Shown here piece after piece: positions 61,114 through 64,000 of a DNA stretch of 64,000 nucleotides (position 1 is its first letter; the number at the start of each line of letters is the position of its first letter). Position numbers and translations under genes: made by a program. Source of the DNA: an uncultured Eubacteriales bacterium (GTDB lineage Bacteria; Bacillota; Clostridia; Oscillospirales; Acutalibacteraceae); contig CAKSFK010000010.1 of NCBI GenBank assembly GCA_934454655.1, positions 1-64,000 on the forward strand. Reading direction: 5' to 3'. The notes under the pieces are model-generated. The model made no database searches and was not told where the DNA came from. It saw only the letters and a list, made by a program, of their open reading frames with translations.

Positions 61114-61635
61114 ATGAAAAAAATTGTGTCGGTTATACTTATTGCCGTTGTTTGCTGCTTACTTTCGGCGTGCGGCATTGAAACTTCGCCGAAAAAAGAG
61201 CAGTACAATGCTTCTTCGGTCGTTTCTAAAACATCAGGGCAGGAGGATTACAAAATAAACGAAACTGCCGTCTTTGAAAACATAAAGGTTACTGCAACCG
61301 AAATAAAAGAGTCGAGTGGCGATGAGATATTCGGACCGGACGAGGGAAATGTTTTTGTCGGTATAAAATTTGTTATTGAAAACATATCCGAGAAAAGTCA
61401 GTCAATAAGCAGCTTGTTGTTGTTTGATCCATATGCGGACGACGTTAAATGCGACTATTCGCTGACCGCAAATGTGGAATTCGGCGACGGAACTCTTGAC
61501 GGAGAGATTGCGCCCGGAAAGAGAATGGAAGGTTGGTATGCCGTTGAGGTGTCAAGTAATTGGAAAAAAATAGACCTTGATGTTAAATCCTCATGGCTTT
61601 CGGGAAATTCGGCAAGATTTGTTTTTGAAAAATAA
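61114..61635 (+). CDS. Lipoprotein with DUF4352-like domain
   Basis: 173 residues. Signal peptide MKKIVSVILIAVVCCLLSACG with lipobox LSAC. From about 45 a beta-sandwich of the DUF4352 type follows (FENIKVTATEIKES, GNVFVGIKFVIENISEKSQSI, GEIAPGKRMEGWYAVEV). Such proteins are common in Firmicutes; function is unknown. It is controlled by the tightest regulator-operator set in the window. Confidence 0.85.
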   Translation: MKKIVSVILIAVVCCLLSACGIETSPKKEQYNASSVVSKTSGQEDYKINETAVFENIKVTATEIKESSGDEIFGPDEGNVFVGIKFVIENISEKSQSISSLLLFDPYADDVKCDYSLTANVEFGDGTLDGEIAPGKRMEGWYAVEVSSNWKKIDLDVKSSWLSGNSARFVFEK

Positions 61636-61652
61636 GACCGAAAATGCGGCAA

Positions 61653-61692
61653 CCCGATGCCCGAAAGCTTAGCTTTCGGGCATCGGGTTTTT
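61653..61692. terminator. Terminator between the DUF4352 lipoprotein and the BofC-like gene
   Basis: CCCGATGCCCGAAAGCT/AGCTTTCGGGCATCGGG, a 17-bp perfect stem, then TTTTT. It lies between convergent genes. Confidence 0.9.
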
Positions 61693-61701
61693 GCGGTTTT
61701 A

Positions 61702-61998
61702 TTATCCGTCGTAGTCTTCAAGCGCTCTTTGGGCTTCGTCCCGTGTGGGAAACGCTATGCCCGATTGCAGCATTTTTATATCATCCTCCGGAAGGTCGTC
61801 AAGCACTATTTCGCCGTAAACCGTTTGAATTTTTCCGTTGTTGTAAAGCGCAACGCTGTTGCCGTATGCCTTAAGCACCCAGCCCGACGGCTCATACTCG
61901 GTGTCCGAGGCGGCAAATCCCGCCACGGTTAAAATTATTACAGCCGCGGCAGTCAGCACAACCGCAATTATAAGAATGTTTTTTTGGTTTTTAAACAT
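61702..61998 (-). CDS. Membrane protein with BofC C-terminal-like domain
   Basis: 98 residues. One membrane helix (NILIIAVVLTAAAVIILTVAGFAA), then WVLKAYGNSVALYNNGKIQTVYGEIVLDDLPEDDIKMLQSGIAFPTRDEAQRALEDYD, which matches the BofC C-terminal domain. In Bacillus, BofC acts in the intermembrane space in sigma-K checkpoint control; here only this small domain is present, so the role is unknown. I use the ATG at 61998, preceded by GGGGTG. Confidence 0.8.
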   Translation of the reverse strand: MFKNQKNILIIAVVLTAAAVIILTVAGFAASDTEYEPSGWVLKAYGNSVALYNNGKIQTVYGEIVLDDLPEDDIKMLQSGIAFPTRDEAQRALEDYDG

Positions 61999-62039
61999 TG
62001 TTACACCCCGTTTAATTGTATTATTGGCAAAAACAGCCT

Positions 62040-62058
62040 GTTTATACAGTATATAAAC
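62040..62058. promoter_or_regulatory. Inverted repeat in the BofC-like/malic enzyme gap
   Basis: GTTTATA-CAGTA-TATAAAC, a perfect 7-bp inverted repeat between the divergent genes, 31 bases before the malic enzyme ATG. It could be an operator; no regulator is adjacent. Confidence 0.4.
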
Positions 62059-62088
62059 GCAAATAATATTTGTTAAGAGGGTGGAAAA

Positions 62089-63279
62089 ATGAAATTTAAC
62101 GAAATTGCCGAAAAGGCTCTTGAAAAGCACTATGAATGGCAGGGAAAAATTGAAATGATCTCCCGCGCCGAAATAAACAGCCCCGAGGAACTGGCGCTTG
62201 CCTACACACCCGGCGTTGCCGCGGCGTGCCTTGAAATTGAAAAAAATCCCGCGCTTTCGTTCAGGCTCACAAGGCGCGGCAAAATTATAGCCGTTGTAAC
62301 CGACGGCTCAGCCGTTCTTGGGCTCGGTAACATAGGCGCTTTGGCGGCAATGCCGGTAATGGAGGGCAAATGCGCGCTTTTTAAGCGTTTCGGTAACGTT
62401 GACGCCGTGCCGCTTTGCCTTAACACGCAAAACACCGATGAAATTGTGGAAACGGTTGCAAGAATATCGGGCAGCTTCGGAGGAATAAATCTTGAAGATA
62501 TTTCCGCACCGCGCTGTTTTGAAATTGAAAAAAAGCTTAAGGAACGTTTGAATATTCCCGTATTTCACGACGATCAGCACGGAACGGCAATTTGCACAGC
62601 GGCGGCAGTTATTAACGCGTTAAAGCTTACCGGCAAAAGGGCAGACGAGATAAAGTGCGTAATAAGCGGAGCGGGTGCGGCAGGCTGTGCCGTTGCAAAG
62701 CGGCTTTTAAGCCTCGGCATAAAAAATATTATTGTTTGCAACAGCCGCGGCGCAATATACAGCGGCAGACCGGGGCTTGACGCCGAGAGGACAAAGCTGG
62801 GACTTATAACAAATCCGAACTGTGAAAAGGGCGGGCTTACAGACGTGCTCAAAGGCGCGGATGTGTTTATAGGCGTTTCCGCACCGAATATTTTAAAGGC
62901 GGAAAATATTGCGGAGATGAACAGCAACCCTACGGTGCTGGCGCTTGCAAACCCCGTGCCTGAAATAGACCCGAAAGAGGCGATAAAGGGCGGGGCGGCA
63001 GTTGTCGGTACAGGCAGATCCGATTTCCCGAACCAAATAAACAACGTGCTTGTATTCCCCGGAATATTTAAGGGCACGCTGGAGTCGGGAGCCGCAGAGA
63101 TTAACGATGAAATGATGACGGCGGCGGTTTATGCGCTTGCGGAGCTTGCCGACGATAAGTGCCCGGCAAGCGACCGCATTATTCCCGATGTTTTTGATGA
63201 CAGGGTAGCGCCGGCGGTTGCCGAAGCCGTTACAGACGCGGCGATAAAAAGCGGAGCGGTGCCTGATAAACGGCGTTAA
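62089..63279 (+). CDS. NAD(P)-dependent malic enzyme
   Basis: 396 residues, the short bacterial form. It has LALAYTPGVAAACLEI, VTDGSAVLGLGNIGALAAMPVMEGK, PVFHDDQHGTAICTAAAVINALK and the nucleotide site VISGAGAAGCAVAKRLLSLGIKNIIVCNSRGAIY. It decarboxylates malate to pyruvate with NAD(P)H formation. The nucleotide preference cannot be fixed from sequence. AGAGGGTGG precedes the ATG. Confidence 0.95.
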   Translation: MKFNEIAEKALEKHYEWQGKIEMISRAEINSPEELALAYTPGVAAACLEIEKNPALSFRLTRRGKIIAVVTDGSAVLGLGNIGALAAMPVMEGKCALFKRFGNVDAVPLCLNTQNTDEIVETVARISGSFGGINLEDISAPRCFEIEKKLKERLNIPVFHDDQHGTAICTAAAVINALKLTGKRADEIKCVISGAGAAGCAVAKRLLSLGIKNIIVCNSRGAIYSGRPGLDAERTKLGLITNPNCEKGGLTDVLKGADVFIGVSAPNILKAENIAEMNSNPTVLALANPVPEIDPKEAIKGGAAVVGTGRSDFPNQINNVLVFPGIFKGTLESGAAEINDEMMTAAVYALAELADDKCPASDRIIPDVFDDRVAPAVAEAVTDAAIKSGAVPDKRR

Positions 63280-63281
63280 AA

Positions 63282-63321
63282 AAAGCAGACGCGCGGGGAA
63301 CGCCGTGCGTCTGCTTTTATT
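63282..63321. terminator. Terminator between malic enzyme and the amidase
   Basis: AAAGCAGACGCGCGG/CCGTGCGTCTGCTTT with a short loop, then TATTG. Works for convergent transcripts. Confidence 0.8.
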
Positions 63322-63385
63322 GATGTTTCGGGTATTGAAAAAAACTTTATTACGGGAACGGTTGTACCCCGATTGTTTTATCTGC

Positions 63386-64000
63386 TTATTTAATTGAATT
63401 AAAGTAATCCACTATTCCTCTTGTAATCGCAACTGCCTTTTTGGTGTTGGCGGCATCGTCGGTTATAGCCGCAAAATCCTTGGGACTTGAAATAAAGCCG
63501 TTTTCGGTAAGAACCACCGGGCAAACGGTGCTGCGGCACATAAAGTAGTAATGCCATTTGAAAATTTGCTTTGAGTTATCGTAAAGCGAGGTTTCGGCGG
63601 TTCGGGTAAGCACATATTCGGCTGCCTTTTTCGCAAACGGGTGCGAATAGTACGAGCCGAAGCCGTTGGGAGAAGCCTTGGCGCTTGAGTTGTGATGTAC
63701 CGCAACGCAGTAATCGGGTTTCAGTGTGCGGAGTATTTGAATTTTATCGTCGGTAGAGCTTGTGCGGTCGCCATCTCTTGTCATATACACCGTGGCACCC
63801 GTTTTTTCAAGCTCGGCTTTTATTTTAAACGCAAGCTTGAGGTTTGCGTCCTTTTCATAATATCCGAACCCTATGGCTCCCACGTCGTCACCGCCGTGGC
63901 CGACGTCAATCAACACCTTTACGCCGGACAAGTTTGTTCCGTATTCATTTTCGCCCTCCGTAACGGTCTTGGGATTTAAAAACTCAAAAACAAGCTGTCC
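63386..64000 (-). CDS. N-acetylmuramoyl-L-alanine amidase, partial at the window edge
   Basis: At least 204 residues of the amidase_3 family: VKVLIDVGHGGDDVGAIG (zinc His), YEKDANLKLAFKIKAELEKTGATVYMTRDGD (zinc Glu in YEKD), DYCVAVHHNSSAKASPNGFGSYYSH (zinc His) and PVVLTENGFISSPKDF (catalytic Glu). The frame stays open to the window edge, reading GQLVFEFLNPKTVTEGENEYGTN before the domain, so the true start lies outside and an N-terminal domain is probable. It cuts the bond between muramic acid and the stem peptide in peptidoglycan. Confidence 0.93.
   Translation of the reverse strand, partial: GQLVFEFLNPKTVTEGENEYGTNLSGVKVLIDVGHGGDDVGAIGFGYYEKDANLKLAFKIKAELEKTGATVYMTRDGDRTSSTDDKIQILRTLKPDYCVAVHHNSSAKASPNGFGSYYSHPFAKKAAEYVLTRTAETSLYDNSKQIFKWHYYFMCRSTVCPVVLTENGFISSPKDFAAITDDAANTKKAVAITRGIVDYFNSIK

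Overview
The window is a 64 kb chromosomal segment from an anaerobic Firmicute, most likely class Clostridia and probably close to the Oscillospiraceae/Ruminococcaceae. Supporting signs are Shine-Dalgarno-led genes with TTGACA/TATAAT promoters, an NfnAB transhydrogenase, a malic enzyme, ferredoxin proteins, a BofC-like domain, BirA- and PyrR-type regulation, and many dispersed hairpin repeats. This placement is inferred from gene content and not from a marker gene. Most genes are ordinary housekeeping genes.

Layout. 1-0.8 kb: a DUF559 nuclease gene between two near-identical 147-bp hairpin repeats. 0.8-10.4 kb (mostly minus strand): hemolysin III, DegV, a ferredoxin protein divergent from a Crp/Fnr regulator, the metNIQ methionine importer, a LysR regulator, a lipoprotein, NAD(P)HX repair and a DUF6106 protein. 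10.4-12.4 kb: a PqqD-like protein with an ABC exporter. 12.5-18.9 kb: the F-type ATP synthase operon with a severely shortened delta subunit. 19-29 kb: YoaK, LysR, a PyrR-controlled uracil permease, NfnAB, an alcohol dehydrogenase, TrmO and a class A PBP. 29.3-36 kb: a MacB-like ABC protein, a 231-bp mobile-looking repeat, a TM2/XRE divergent pair, a cation antiporter, SerS and FeoA. 36-43 kb: BioY with a BirA operator, a sigma/anti-sigma pair, a sugar catabolism cluster with an AraC regulator and a GH20 remnant, PanT-CoaX. 42.7-44 kb: rpsF-ssb-rpsR and tRNA-Gln.

44.0-56.7 kb looks like a genomic island next to tRNA-Gln. It is more AT-rich and holds a decayed diguanylate cyclase, a class I c-di-GMP riboswitch with its own terminator, and a tightly coupled eight-gene operon (VTC-domain protein, DUF4956, CotH kinase, glycoside hydrolase-like barrel, HEAT protein, processive GT2 glycosyltransferase, DivIVA-like coiled coil, membrane EAL phosphodiesterase). 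Transposase/recombinase scars and a barnase-like toxin with a barstar-like inhibitor follow. I read the operon as a c-di-GMP-gated surface polymer system whose last gene can destroy the signal.

56.9-64 kb: mtaB-tsaE-tsaB-rpiB-upp, a second copy of the 231-bp repeat, an XRE-regulated lipoprotein with two perfect operators, a BofC-like protein, malic enzyme and a cell-wall amidase running off the window edge.

The two strongest unusual signals are the c-di-GMP riboswitch polymer operon and the 231-bp element. Each of the two copies of the element is flanked by a duplicated transcription-terminator hairpin, and the duplicated hairpin differs between the two sites.
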